51,229 nt of DNA from Patescibacteria group bacterium (lineage in GTDB: Bacteria > Patescibacteriota > Gracilibacteria > Peribacterales > Peribacteraceae): the NCBI GenBank assembly GCA_018814875.1, contig JAHIYH010000045.1:77316-128544 (forward strand), given 5' to 3'. A model generated the notes under the pieces. It did no database searches. It was not told the origin of the DNA and saw nothing but the letters and a program-made list of their open reading frames with translations. Made by a program: the position numbers and the translations under genes. Shown in pieces: positions 25,910 through 34,537 of this stretch (its first letter is position 1; every line of letters starts with the position of its first letter).

Positions 25910-27247
25910 TTACCTCCTTCTACGCTGATTTGGTCGTCCGCTAGACTTGTCACTTGGTCGTCGTCCGCTAGGTTTGCTGCTATGTCTGTTAGGACTATTA
26001 GATTCACTTGGTTTGCTGCTATGTCTGCTAGGACGCCTTGATCCACTTGGTTTGCTGCTATGTCTGCGAGGATGCCTTGGTTCACTTGGTGCATCTTCCA
26101 TATCAGCATGAGGTGCAGCTTCATGTTTTCGGCGGCGCAATGGTAAGCGCATTAGTCGTTCGATGTCGCGGATGCTGCGGGCCTGTGTAGGTGTTGCAAA
26201 AGAAATAGCCATACCTTCTCGGTCAGCACGTCCTGTACGCCCTATTCGATGAATGTAATCGGATGGATCATCAGGGAGATCGTAGTTTATAACCACCGCG
26301 ATGTTTGTTACATCTATACCACGCGAGGCAATGTCTGTTGCAACCAGCACACGGAATATTCCCTTTTTAAATCCTTCCAGTGATTTACGGCGTTGTACAA
26401 GAGTGCGATTGGAATGGATTTCCGCTGCGCGGATACTTTGGTCGTTAAGTGTGCGTGTGATCTTTTTAGCACCATGCTTTGTGCGTGAGAAAACCAGAAC
26501 TTGTCCTTTATGTTCTTTGAGTAACGAAATGAGAAGTGACTGTTTGTTCTGTTGCCTTACGATTATAACTTCTTGTTCTACCTTTTCGGCTACAGTGCCC
26601 GAAGGTGCAACTTCTATACGAAGTGGCATATGCATCTGAGCGGTTGCGAGCTTAACTATTTCTTGTGCCATTGTTGCGGAAAAGAGCAGTGTCTGACGTT
26701 CGCGTGGGACATGCGCAAGAATACGATTAATTTGTGGTTTGAATCCCATATCCAACATGCGGTCGGCTTCGTCCAGCACCAGAATTTCTACTTCTTTTAA
26801 CGACACTGTCTTTCTTTCCAGATGATCATTAAGTCTGCCGGGGGTAGCAATCAGGATACGTGGATTTCGTTTTATCATTTGCATTTGCAGTCCCATAGAA
26901 GCACCTCCAACAAAGACTGCCGTGCGAATACCAAGGGCAGATGCAAACGGCTGCAGTGCTTCCTCTACCTGATATGCCAACTCGCGTGTTGGGAGTATTA
27001 CTAGCCCTCTCTTCTTCCCTGCTGCCAATTGCTGCAACATAGGGAGCCCAAATGCAAATGTTTTGCCCGTACCCGTTTGTGCTATACCAATAAGATCTTT
27101 TCCTTCTAATGCCTGTCCGATGGCCTGATTCTGAATTGGCGTCGGTTTTGTGATACCTCGTGAATTGAGGACCTTTAAAAGTGCAGGACTTATGCCGATC
27201 TCCTGGAAGCCAGAAGATTGTTGATCAGACTTATCACTGGAATGCAT
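25910..27247 (-). CDS. DEAD-box RNA helicase (RhlE-like) with repetitive RS-rich tail
   Basis: A 445-residue helicase with all standard motifs: Q-motif region (GISPALLKVLNSRGITKPTP and IQ), AQTGTGKT, PTRELAYQ, DEAD at about residue 160, SAT, and HRIGRTGR. The length and motif order fit RhlE-type cold-shock or ribosome-assembly helicases. From about residue 380 the chain becomes a basic low-complexity tail with repeated RHSSKPSG units, which probably bind RNA nonspecifically. Copy number of that tail may vary between strains. The stop codon lies in the adjoining microsatellite. Confidence 0.93.
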   Translation of the reverse strand: MHSSDKSDQQSSGFQEIGISPALLKVLNSRGITKPTPIQNQAIGQALEGKDLIGIAQTGTGKTFAFGLPMLQQLAAGKKRGLVILPTRELAYQVEEALQPFASALGIRTAVFVGGASMGLQMQMIKRNPRILIATPGRLNDHLERKTVSLKEVEILVLDEADRMLDMGFKPQINRILAHVPRERQTLLFSATMAQEIVKLATAQMHMPLRIEVAPSGTVAEKVEQEVIIVRQQNKQSLLISLLKEHKGQVLVFSRTKHGAKKITRTLNDQSIRAAEIHSNRTLVQRRKSLEGFKKGIFRVLVATDIASRGIDVTNIAVVINYDLPDDPSDYIHRIGRTGRADREGMAISFATPTQARSIRDIERLMRLPLRRRKHEAAPHADMEDAPSEPRHPRRHSSKPSGSRRPSRHSSKPSESNSPNRHSSKPSGRRPSDKSSGRPNQRRRR

Positions 27248-27301
27248 GTACTATGACTATACTCCTCCATTCGCTCAATAGGGAGTAAATATGATGATAT
27301 T

Positions 27302-27522
27302 TTAGCTTCTAGCTTTTAGTTACCTCCACCCCTAACCCCTCCTCCACCCACCTTCGCCTCCCCACTTCGCCGCTGGGCTACGAGGGGCAGGCTGGGCTTC
27401 GGATGGGCAGGCAAGAGGAGGGGAACTCTGTTAAAGGAGAACAATGATTTTTACTTCAATAACGAAGCTCCCCTTCCTCCCGTGGAGGAAGGGGTCGGGG
27501 GATGGAGGAAAAGCTAGAAGCT
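27302..27522. mobile_element. MITE-like element with long terminal inverted repeats
   Basis: TTAGCTTCTAGCTTTT (27302-27317) followed by a C-rich CCTCCACCCCTAACCCCTCC is mirrored by a G-rich arm and AAAAGCTAGAAGCTAA (about 27507-27522). The element is 221 bp with no gene. Inside are a palindrome of the GGGCTACGAGGGGCAGGC type and the string CTTCAATAACGAAGCTCCCC shared with the element at 20.4-20.8 kb. Confidence 0.65.
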
Positions 27523-27568
27523 AATAAAGGCACCTTTCTCCTAGTAATATAGTCATTTAAAGCATATA

Positions 27569-27841
27569 GTGACCTTGCGCGTTTGCGTGTTTATTCCACT
27601 CTCTATCATTCCTAAAAAGTACGAATTCTGTACGGTTAAAGGTTGCGAAAAGGCGACTAATGGCAGGCAATACTGTGATAAGCACATGTCGGTGGATGAA
27701 CGCAGAAAGTTGTCTAAAGGGCAGCAATCTAATATTAAATCAGGCTGTTGCAGTGCGAAGTGTGTTATAGGTGCAGTTCACGAGAATGGAGAGCAATATT
27801 GTACAAAGTGCAAAGAAGCGTGTTGTTGGAAGGCGGCGTGA
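27569..27841 (+). CDS. Small cysteine-rich, probably zinc-binding protein
   Basis: An open frame of 90 residues with two Cys-rich knots: CTVKGCEKATNGRQYCDKH (Cx4C...Cx2H) and CCSAKC...YCTKCKEACC. This pattern suggests one or two bound zinc ions. There is no ATG near the start; GTG at 27569 or 27587 are the options, and the N-terminal ~15 residues are therefore unreliable. No family is recognised. Confidence 0.5.
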   Translation: MTLRVCVFIPLSIIPKKYEFCTVKGCEKATNGRQYCDKHMSVDERRKLSKGQQSNIKSGCCSAKCVIGAVHENGEQYCTKCKEACCWKAA

Positions 27842-27966
27842 GTGGGGGAGTTGAGAGTAGGGTTTGAACGCAAATTCCTCTTGCCCGTCCGGCTTGTCTC
27901 CTCGTAGCTTTAGCGAAGGAGGAAACGGAGGGGAGGTGGGTGTGGAGGGAGATTATGGGATGATAT
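27842..27966. repeat. Palindromic repeat region
   Basis: G-rich and C-rich stretches surround the hairpin CCTCGTAGCTTTAGCGAAGG (about 27900-27919), a member of the GTAGC-TTTAGCGAAGG family found throughout the window. No coding sequence was seen. Confidence 0.5.
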
Positions 27967-28392
27967 TTAGGAATCCCCCCAACGAACATCAACTGAATAC
28001 TTAACATAACCATTAAACTCTTTCATAATATCCAGAAATACGGTTTGATCAGGGCTTTTCAAATAATGAACTGTTTCCAAAGTTGAGTATTCGTATCCCT
28101 GCGACTCATATGTATTCCTGTACCAAGCAACAATGTTATTTGCTGTATCTTTTGCACATAAGATACCAACCAAATTTTCATCATAATCGGAATCCATCTC
28201 ATAACCATCCAGTGGAACTGATTTGGGATAAATCACATCAAGAGGAAATTCCTCCGGAAAATATCTCTGATTTTTGCACTCCTCCGGCCACGATGCATCC
28301 GGTTCAATAAGTGGCCCATTTGAGGCTTGTTGAGCGCAGGCAGTGAGAATGAATAACGAAAGGAATGTAAGAGGGAAAATAATTGATCTCAT
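27967..28392 (-). CDS. Hypothetical lipoprotein
   Basis: A 141-residue exported protein from the ATG at 28392 (MRSIIFPLTFLSLFILTACA), which ends in a clear lipobox (LTAC); the Cys would be lipidated. The mature part is acidic with two further Cys (PEECKNQ and GILCAKD) that may form a disulfide. Its start lies one base downstream of the preceding gene's stop, so it is the last gene of the minus-strand secreted-protein series. No known domain is seen. Confidence 0.8.
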   Translation of the reverse strand: MRSIIFPLTFLSLFILTACAQQASNGPLIEPDASWPEECKNQRYFPEEFPLDVIYPKSVPLDGYEMDSDYDENLVGILCAKDTANNIVAWYRNTYESQGYEYSTLETVHYLKSPDQTVFLDIMKEFNGYVKYSVDVRWGDS

Positions 28393-28393
28393 A

Positions 28394-28930
28394 CTATTCA
28401 ATAGTAAGAATAATAGAATGAAGTACCGTTTCAAAACCACCTAAGTTGTTGCTGTAATCAGGCTCACTGCCCATGTAGTTGATAAGAACAATGTTGTTTC
28501 CATGCTTAAGATACACTCCAAGTGGTTCTCCTTCTTCTTCAAACATCGGTTCAGAAGTAACACGAATAGCATTAATACCACCTACTGTAATTTTATCTTT
28601 CCGTATTTCATCACCTCCCATTCCTCCCATAGTCATTTGCTCCACCCATGTATCCAGATCCAGATTGTCGTAATTTTCCAAAACCATTACTTCCATTTTG
28701 ATCCCATCCGGTAGTCCGCCATCACCCGGAGGATTATCAGCAGTAAAGAACTGCAAAATATCAGATTGAGCGCTTCCTCTCATATTCCATTCCGCAGGAT
28801 ATTGAAGGCTATATCCATATTTTGTATTGGCGTAATCTCTGTTGTCATTACCACGCCACTTTGTGGTGAGCGTGTAGACGACGACACCTGCAACGATGAC
28901 AATTACGAGGAATATCAGTGCTTTTTTCAT
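28394..28930 (-). CDS. Membrane-anchored protein with PsbP-like domain
   Basis: A 178-residue protein: N-terminal anchor KALIFLVIVIVAGVVVYTL, then a soluble domain beginning YANTKYGYSLQYPAEWNM, the opening pattern of PsbP/DUF1795-like folds. The opening segment resembles that of the protein at 32262-33194 (YANSRYEFQIDFPSDW), so the two are probably distant paralogues. The domain is common in CPR exported proteins and its ligand is unknown. It is translationally close to both neighbours (1 and 17 bases). Confidence 0.78.
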   Translation of the reverse strand: MKKALIFLVIVIVAGVVVYTLTTKWRGNDNRDYANTKYGYSLQYPAEWNMRGSAQSDILQFFTADNPPGDGGLPDGIKMEVMVLENYDNLDLDTWVEQMTMGGMGGDEIRKDKITVGGINAIRVTSEPMFEEEGEPLGVYLKHGNNIVLINYMGSEPDYSNNLGGFETVLHSIILTIE

Positions 28931-28947
28931 GATTAAAATGGAAGAAA

Positions 28948-30633
28948 TTACACAAACAGCATAAGAATCCCAATAATGAAATTCATTAGAATAAATCCAA
29001 GAATGAACATGCCAATTTTCATGACAACCCCTCGTTTCGATCTGAGCACTTTGCGGATGACATACACCATGCCCAAAATATACAAAACAACAGGAACGAA
29101 TATCGACAAACCTGAATCATCTTCCCACTCTTCCCACCACTCATCCTTAACCTGCGATGCAGGCTCTACGTCCATGTCGTGAGGTAAAGCATCCGGCTCT
29201 ACGGTAATCTGTTCACCAGCAGAAAGAGACACTGACACTGTCTCGTTGAGATCTGTCACATATACTTCTCCCTTTTCAACGTAGAACTTGGAGATCTGCG
29301 TGTCTTCATCGTGTGATGCATGAAGAATTGTGTCTCCGTATTCCGCGCTTGCCACTGGAATTTCAAACACGTCATAAGCAACTTCAAATTCGTAATTATC
29401 ATAGTAGTCATACATAGGTCGGCCTCTTTCAGACCCTCCGGCAATAGCCGTTGGTGTTTTGATAGCGAACTCACATTCACTGGAGACAGGCTTAACCTTG
29501 CTCCATACTTTCCCCCAATACATATCCAAGTACCCAACTTTTAAATTGCTATAGCAATTGCATGGGTTCTTGTGATCCGGGATTTCCAGCTGACTTAAGG
29601 GTCTCATTCTATATATGGCTGAATTAGCAAATTTTACTTCAACCCGACCGTTGCGACTTGTTTTGATTTTGTCGCCTATTGTCATACGTTGCCCTTTGAA
29701 AGCAGGTGCCCATCTGGGAGCATCTTTAGTCATGATTAGAACTTCTCCTTCTATGTGCGTAATAACTGAATAGTTTGAATAGATTTGTGCATTTGCGATG
29801 GGAATACCAAATTCATTGTACGAGAGTGGCTCTGCATCCGGCGGCTGACAGAATGAATTTCCATCTTTGGTAGGTGGTGTAGGAGGTGGAGGTGGTGGAG
29901 GTGGTGGAGGTGGTGGAGGCTGATTAACTGGTGGTGGAGGTGGTTCAGGTGGTCTGAGATCATCTTCATGGACGCACTTGCCACTTTTTGGAACGTAAGG
30001 ATCGGGACAAGAGCACACCCCTGTTCTTTCATTGTAAGTAAAGAGTGAATCTCTGCCGCAGAGTTCGAAGATATGTTTGCATACGCCTCCAACTTTGTAT
30101 TCCTGAGGTCCGCACCCTGGCTCGGGTACATCAGGAACGAGTTTTTTAGCATAGGCCATTAGTTTTGCGGCAAATTCACTCTTACATTTGTTTCCAACTG
30201 CCATTCTGCATTCAATTTGAGTTTTGTCACATGCTTTTCTGCATTCTTCATTCTCGCAAGTATTTCTACATGTACTCCAAGAAGAATTACAGGAATTTAT
30301 TGTAGGGTTTGTGCAATCACCAATAGAAAACCCGAAGCTATGAGCAATGTGCTCCGCACCTTTAAGACAAATATATCCAATATTATTATAGACTTCAGGT
30401 TTATAAATCGTGTCATAACACTGCCATGCATCTAAGTATTCCGAATAATATTTTACAGGATCTCCATCACTAGATTCCCATACTGAAGGATTGTAAAAAT
30501 GATCATATGACCAATCATATTTTACAAGACATGCATTTATAAAATCTTCTCTTGATGGAAGATCTGCTTTTACAACAGAAGCACTGCATATAAATATTAG
30601 TAATGATACCGGGATGAGGAGATATTTTTTCAT
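28948..30633 (-). CDS. FecR-domain surface protein with polyproline linker
   Basis: A 561-residue protein. A signal peptide (LLIPVSLLIFICSASVVKA) is followed by a Cys-rich region to residue ~225 (for example CNSSWSTCRNTCENEECRKA), then a polyproline linker with runs of P, then a FecR-like beta domain (about 285-470: IEGEVLIM, GDKIKTSRNGRVEVKF, IYRMRPLSQLEI). Two hydrophobic helices close the C-terminus (IFVPVVLYILGMVYVI and IGMFILGFILMNFIIGILML). FecR domains in non-iron contexts are thought to bind surface ligands. The protein should be anchored with its Cys-rich head outside. Confidence 0.85.
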   Translation of the reverse strand: MKKYLLIPVSLLIFICSASVVKADLPSREDFINACLVKYDWSYDHFYNPSVWESSDGDPVKYYSEYLDAWQCYDTIYKPEVYNNIGYICLKGAEHIAHSFGFSIGDCTNPTINSCNSSWSTCRNTCENEECRKACDKTQIECRMAVGNKCKSEFAAKLMAYAKKLVPDVPEPGCGPQEYKVGGVCKHIFELCGRDSLFTYNERTGVCSCPDPYVPKSGKCVHEDDLRPPEPPPPPVNQPPPPPPPPPPPPPTPPTKDGNSFCQPPDAEPLSYNEFGIPIANAQIYSNYSVITHIEGEVLIMTKDAPRWAPAFKGQRMTIGDKIKTSRNGRVEVKFANSAIYRMRPLSQLEIPDHKNPCNCYSNLKVGYLDMYWGKVWSKVKPVSSECEFAIKTPTAIAGGSERGRPMYDYYDNYEFEVAYDVFEIPVASAEYGDTILHASHDEDTQISKFYVEKGEVYVTDLNETVSVSLSAGEQITVEPDALPHDMDVEPASQVKDEWWEEWEDDSGLSIFVPVVLYILGMVYVIRKVLRSKRGVVMKIGMFILGFILMNFIIGILMLFV

Positions 30634-30648
30634 GGGAAAAGAAGGAAC

Positions 30649-31308
30649 TTAATTAATGATAAGTTGCAGTGAATCATCTGCTCTATCGTCATACTCCTTA
30701 ATAAATTCAAGCAGATCAATTTTGAGAGCCGGATTGTCGTAATTGTTGTTCTTATCTTCTTCAACATACTGAATGAGCTCTCTGCGCGGAAAATCAAAAC
30801 GTGGGATTACTCTAATTCTCTGCGTTTCATCAGGTTGGCTCTCCCACTTCACTTTGAACCTGATTTCCCGTATATCACATTTTCTGATTATCTCTGAAAA
30901 TGAGCATTTTTCTGTGCTCCCTCCGCACCCCTTCATTGTTGGTTCCCCATCAGTAATCTTTAGTCCATCCGAAGTATAAAAATCAAACCGTACATTCTCC
31001 ATGTCCGTAAGCCACGGCATTATCCGTGCATATACTTCAAACTCTTCACCAAACTTCGCCTGCTTAGCATCCACAAAGTTCATGCTCTTTTGATACCAAC
31101 GTGGCGTGAGGTAATGGAAAGGAATATCTGCCGCTTCACCGGTCAACGGTGTCGGATCTCCCCGTACGCTCTCCCACTTGCCATTACATCCCGCATCGGC
31201 ACCGAGGGGTTTAGGTGGAGGCTCTTCTACAAACAACCACTGCCCAAAGAACGCTACAATTGCAATTGATATAAGGATATATGCCGATATGAATATTCTC
31301 TTCTTCAT
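30649..31308 (-). CDS. Membrane-anchored exported hypothetical protein
   Basis: A 219-residue protein from the ATG at 31308, whose ATGA overlaps the stop codon of the upstream gene, a sign of translational coupling. The N-terminal helix IFISAYILISIAIVAFFGQW is followed by a proline-rich segment and a beta-rich domain with two Cys pairs (CNGKW, GCGGSTEKC, IIRKCDIRE). No family is recognised. It belongs to the secreted-protein series. Confidence 0.75.
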   Translation of the reverse strand: MKKRIFISAYILISIAIVAFFGQWLFVEEPPPKPLGADAGCNGKWESVRGDPTPLTGEAADIPFHYLTPRWYQKSMNFVDAKQAKFGEEFEVYARIMPWLTDMENVRFDFYTSDGLKITDGEPTMKGCGGSTEKCSFSEIIRKCDIREIRFKVKWESQPDETQRIRVIPRFDFPRRELIQYVEEDKNNNYDNPALKIDLLEFIKEYDDRADDSLQLIIN

Positions 31309-31727
31309 ATGCATTCAATCGCATGAATCATCCATAACCCTCCTTCTACAAGCACTACTGTAAATTTCCACATATCCCGCCACCCACCGTGGTACGCACC
31401 TACAACGGTTGCTTCCACCCAATTCATTTGTTCATTGAAGCTGACATCAGTCACTCGGACGTCCTCTGGACCATCCTGAATGCAGTAGGTTGCCGGAATG
31501 AACATGGGGGTAGTGAATTCAGCCGCAAAATCTGGAGTCATAAGTTCTTTCGCTGCATCGTAATCAATGCTAGCACCGGGAATTGAACCAAGTGTAAACT
31601 TCATAAATGCATCGACCGTTGCGGCGGCCTCTTTCAGCGCAGCATCTGAATTGCTCGGTGGTGCTCCGCAAGCGGATAGAACTATGAGTGATAAAACCGA
31701 TATCGCTAGTGTTGTGTAATTTTTCAT
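31305..31727 (-). CDS. Lipoprotein, paralogue of the 31755-32243 product
   Basis: A 140-residue lipoprotein with signal MKNYTTLAISVLSLIVLSAC. The mature domain has an NTF2-like feel: DAFMKFTLGSIPG, LMTPDFAAEFTTPMFIP, YCIQDGPEDV and W-rich C-terminal strands ending HAIECI. Long stretches align with the next upstream gene (TPNFAAEFTEPVFVP, SYCIQNNPDNV), so this is a tandem duplication. Function is unknown. Confidence 0.8.
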   Translation of the reverse strand: MKNYTTLAISVLSLIVLSACGAPPSNSDAALKEAAATVDAFMKFTLGSIPGASIDYDAAKELMTPDFAAEFTTPMFIPATYCIQDGPEDVRVTDVSFNEQMNWVEATVVGAYHGGWRDMWKFTVVLVEGGLWMIHAIECI

Positions 31728-31754
31728 AAGAAAAATGGAAATAAAAGAAGTAAA

Positions 31755-32243
31755 TTATAAATTATTAATTAAATTTTGATACTCCTCATCGAGTAAATAT
31801 ATGCATTCAATACTCTCAATGAGCCATTCGCCACCGTCTGACACCACAAGAGTAAAGAGCCACATGTCCTTCCATGAGTCATCACCATACTTTGCTCTAA
31901 CAAGAGCTTCAGCTCTATGCCAACCGTCATCAAATGTAACGGATGCAACATCTACATTATCCGGATTATTTTGAATGCAGTAACTAGTAGGAACGAAGAC
32001 TGGCTCAGTAAACTCAGCAGCAAAATTTGGCGTGAGCATTGTTTTTGCTTTTGCATATTCGTTGCTATCTCCCGGAACGTGTACCAACGTAAGCTTCATG
32101 TACTCCTCCACAGTATCCTTCACAGTATTTATCTGAATTTCCTCCCACTCATCAGCTGGCTGATCTGGCAAGAATGGACCTATACAACCGACGAGAGCCA
32201 ATGTTGCCAGAATTGAAATTGTAATTGTTGCGTGAATTTTCAT
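31755..32243 (-). CDS. Lipoprotein, paralogue of the 31305-31727 product
   Basis: A 162-residue lipoprotein with signal MKIHATITISILATLALVGC. The mature region mirrors its neighbour: VEEYMKLTLVHVPGD, TMLTPNFAAEFTEPVFVP, CIQNNPDNV and DMWLFTLVVSDGGEWLIESI. It has an extra acidic tail (YLLDEEYQNLINNL). The pair lies head to tail with 27 bases between. The NTF2-like assignment is by pattern and is tentative. Confidence 0.8.
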   Translation of the reverse strand: MKIHATITISILATLALVGCIGPFLPDQPADEWEEIQINTVKDTVEEYMKLTLVHVPGDSNEYAKAKTMLTPNFAAEFTEPVFVPTSYCIQNNPDNVDVASVTFDDGWHRAEALVRAKYGDDSWKDMWLFTLVVSDGGEWLIESIECIYLLDEEYQNLINNL

Positions 32244-32261
32244 GAGTAGGAATGGGGGGAA

Positions 32262-33194
32262 TTATTTTGTACAAAGCCAAACATAACTCTCTCCTGCATC
32301 ATCCATCCAACAATCTTGTTTCGCGCAATTATAGTCTCTGAAACTATCTGGTGGCTGCATAGTTTCTAGTCCTTGTAGATATTCCCATTCTTCATATTCC
32401 AGTTCGCAACTCCACTCGACCATTGTCACTTCAGGCTGGGGTAACACATCGCCTTCTGCTTCTCCTCCACTAAATTCAGAGGGCATTGGGAAGCAATCAT
32501 ATCCTTTACTTTCCAGCTCAATAACCCGAGAAGGCAATCTATTTCTATCCCATGCGTCTTTACTTGTCATTGTCACTTCTGTGTACTTGTCATCATAAAA
32601 AATTTGCCTGTCCTTTAGTGGTGTTAAAACTCCTGACAATAAATCACTGCACGATGCAATATTTGCTTGAGATTCGCCACCTAAATCTACATCTGTACCC
32701 ATACTATCCATCATAATATTAGTGATACTTTCGTATTTATCTCTATGACTTAAAGAATCAAACTTACAAAACACACCAACACCAACATCATCACCTAGTG
32801 CATATTTTGCCTTTTTTATATTTTTGCCCTCATAAAATAGAAGGCGAACAGCAGGTTTGTCGCCAAGCATATCCGGCTCACGTTCAATAACACGCCAATC
32901 GACGACAAGCCAATCTATAAATTCATCCAAGCTTTGTGGATTTCCCTGTTCATTTTGCAGAGCATTCTCAAAACCATATGCATAGCAATACACCTCTTCA
33001 TCAGGCGAATATAACTCTCTTCCTGCATTATTTGTTTCTGCTTCTCCCAAAGTCCAGTCGGATGGAAAATCTATTTGAAATTCATAACGTGAATTCGCAT
33101 ATGTCTGCCATTCACCTGTAGGATAATTTATGAAATATACAGCTAATAAACCCATTATAACTAAAATGGCTAGGACAAAGACAAACTTTTTCAT
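32262..33194 (-). CDS. Membrane-anchored PsbP-like-domain protein with C-terminal Cys region
   Basis: A 310-residue protein with anchor FVFVLAILVIMGLLAVYFI. The domain starting YANSRYEFQIDFPSDW (about residue 32) resembles the one in the 28394-28930 product. From about residue 175 the sequence is unrelated and holds paired Cys (WSCELEYEEW, YNCAKQDCW, WLCTK). A PsbP-like fold is likely for the N-terminal half; the rest is unknown. It is the second gene in the series. Confidence 0.77.
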   Translation of the reverse strand: MKKFVFVLAILVIMGLLAVYFINYPTGEWQTYANSRYEFQIDFPSDWTLGEAETNNAGRELYSPDEEVYCYAYGFENALQNEQGNPQSLDEFIDWLVVDWRVIEREPDMLGDKPAVRLLFYEGKNIKKAKYALGDDVGVGVFCKFDSLSHRDKYESITNIMMDSMGTDVDLGGESQANIASCSDLLSGVLTPLKDRQIFYDDKYTEVTMTSKDAWDRNRLPSRVIELESKGYDCFPMPSEFSGGEAEGDVLPQPEVTMVEWSCELEYEEWEYLQGLETMQPPDSFRDYNCAKQDCWMDDAGESYVWLCTK

Positions 33195-33263
33195 GCGGTA
33201 GGGGGAAAGTATTGATACCTAATATGGAAGTGTACCATTACCTCAATAATAGTAAATGTTTGT

Positions 33264-33536
33264 TTACTCGAATGCGCTCACGCAGTATGCAATTCCTGCA
33301 TCACAGCTAGCTCCACAAGAATACATTCTGGATTTTAGTTCGCATGCCCCTGGATATGCAGAGCACTGAGTATGATCGCAAGCTTCACAATCCGTCGCAT
33401 CACATTCTGCAGTATTTATTTTATTTTTTATTTCAGTTACCCATTCAGGTTCTTCATGTGGTTGAGCATACTCAGAAGCTCCATATATATACACAGCAAT
33501 TAATCCAATAATAATGAGAATGATTATCTTTTTCAT
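33264..33536 (-). CDS. Small Cys-rich membrane-anchored protein
   Basis: A 90-residue protein: N-terminal helix IIILIIIGLIAVYIYG, then an exported portion with eight Cys (CDATDCEACDHTQC, CELKSRMYSCGASC, AYC), enough for four disulfides. The ATG at 33536 is the most upstream of the eight-gene minus-strand series, so the promoter should lie at about 33540-33600. The Cys spacing matches no toxin or known knot I can name. Confidence 0.72.
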   Translation of the reverse strand: MKKIIILIIIGLIAVYIYGASEYAQPHEEPEWVTEIKNKINTAECDATDCEACDHTQCSAYPGACELKSRMYSCGASCDAGIAYCVSAFE

Positions 33537-33701
33537 GTGGATCAGTGTATCACTTTTATATTGCCTGATGCCAATTTGCTATTTTGGAATGAGGTGGGAC
33601 GGTCCTCCTTCGTCCGTCTCCGCTTACGGCTACGACGAGACTACGGCGAGCCACGGGAGTTGCTAATAAATTCTGGAAATCTGGAGTTTGTAATTTTATT
33701 C
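33537..33701. repeat. Palindromic element next to the integration boundary
   Basis: GACGGTCCTCCTTCGTCCGT and CTCCGCTTACGGCTACGACG lie at about 33598-33645, followed by GAGACTACGGCGAGCC. They belong to the short palindrome family of the window. The sequence immediately before 33702 (TTTTATTC) would be the original flank of the tRNA-Tyr 3' end before integration. Confidence 0.5.
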
Positions 33702-33804
33702 TGGTGGGGCGCCTTCGCGCAAATCCGAACCGATTTTAACACGAACCGGCGCGGCGGCTGAAAAATTCGCACCCGCAGCCGCCGCACATTCCTTACCGTT
33801 GTAG
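33702..33804. repeat. Left attachment site (attL) with 103-bp arm
   Basis: TGGTGGG then GCGCCTTCGCGC and onward to GTTGTAG is a perfect 103-bp inverted copy of 35777-35879. The match ends abruptly at both sides. Read with its left flank this is flank-core-arm C, the combination expected of attL. Confidence 0.75.
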
Positions 33805-33850
33805 GACGATTTCCAACTGTTCTTTTGCTACAAAAGAAGCTAGGGGCACA

Positions 33851-34498
33851 TCATTTATTATCACATCTTGAAGCAACTTTTGGCCATTTCATAACCAAAT
33901 CCTCGTAAACCGGTTTCCAATTTTCTTCTCTTACTTCTTCGTCTGTCACTGTGAAATTAAGGTCTTTCCCAAGTTTGTTTGCATGGAGCCTATATGCGTT
34001 GAAAAAGTTTCGCTCGGAGGAAGTGTATGCAAGGCCTGTGAGTTTATGCATAAGTTTCATTTCAATAAAACCAAAAATGTGGTTATCGATTAATGTGGCT
34101 AGAATTCTGCCAATGAAAAAGAATATCACTGCCTTCCAACCCAATAGCAACAAGCCTGTTACAGCTATGATAGCTGAATACAGCCCAAATCCATGGAAAT
34201 AGCTGTACCAAACACCCAGTGTAGGAATGCCAGGGAAAATGTAGAAACCGTAAGAGGTTATAAGACCCCCAATTCCTGTAGCCATGAATGCAAAAACACC
34301 GATGAAGAAAGGGTCGAGACGAAAAGCAAAGCACACAAGGCCAGTGACAGTACCAAGTAGGCTGGGAATCAGCTCCAAACCCTCGGTCATTTTTAGCACC
34401 TTAAATGCATCTACCTTTGGATAGAGTCGCGCCATGAGAGCAAAAGCATGATCTGCCTTAACTCTAAGTCTGAGCCCGCGAGGTGTATAGACTGTCAT
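33851..34498 (-). CDS. Hypothetical integral membrane protein (element cargo)
   Basis: A 215-residue protein with four likely transmembrane helices (LIPSLLGTVTGLVCFAF, FFIGVFAFMATGIGGLITSY, LYSAIIAVTGLLLLGW and VIFFFIGRILATLI) and a soluble basic N-terminus and C-terminus. No domain is recognised. It sits just inside attL of the element and is divergent from the next cargo gene. Function is unknown; membrane exclusion or signalling roles would be speculation. Confidence 0.65.
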   Translation of the reverse strand: MTVYTPRGLRLRVKADHAFALMARLYPKVDAFKVLKMTEGLELIPSLLGTVTGLVCFAFRLDPFFIGVFAFMATGIGGLITSYGFYIFPGIPTLGVWYSYFHGFGLYSAIIAVTGLLLLGWKAVIFFFIGRILATLIDNHIFGFIEMKLMHKLTGLAYTSSERNFFNAYRLHANKLGKDLNFTVTDEEVREENWKPVYEDLVMKWPKVASRCDNK

Positions 34499-34537
34499 AC
34501 AAACGACATGCAGGATTGCATACTTAACAATTTAACT

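Noticed and set aside
29751-30152. His/Leu-repeat frame opposite the polyproline linker
   Set aside because: It lies in another frame of the same strand as the FecR-domain gene and reflects only its proline codon run.
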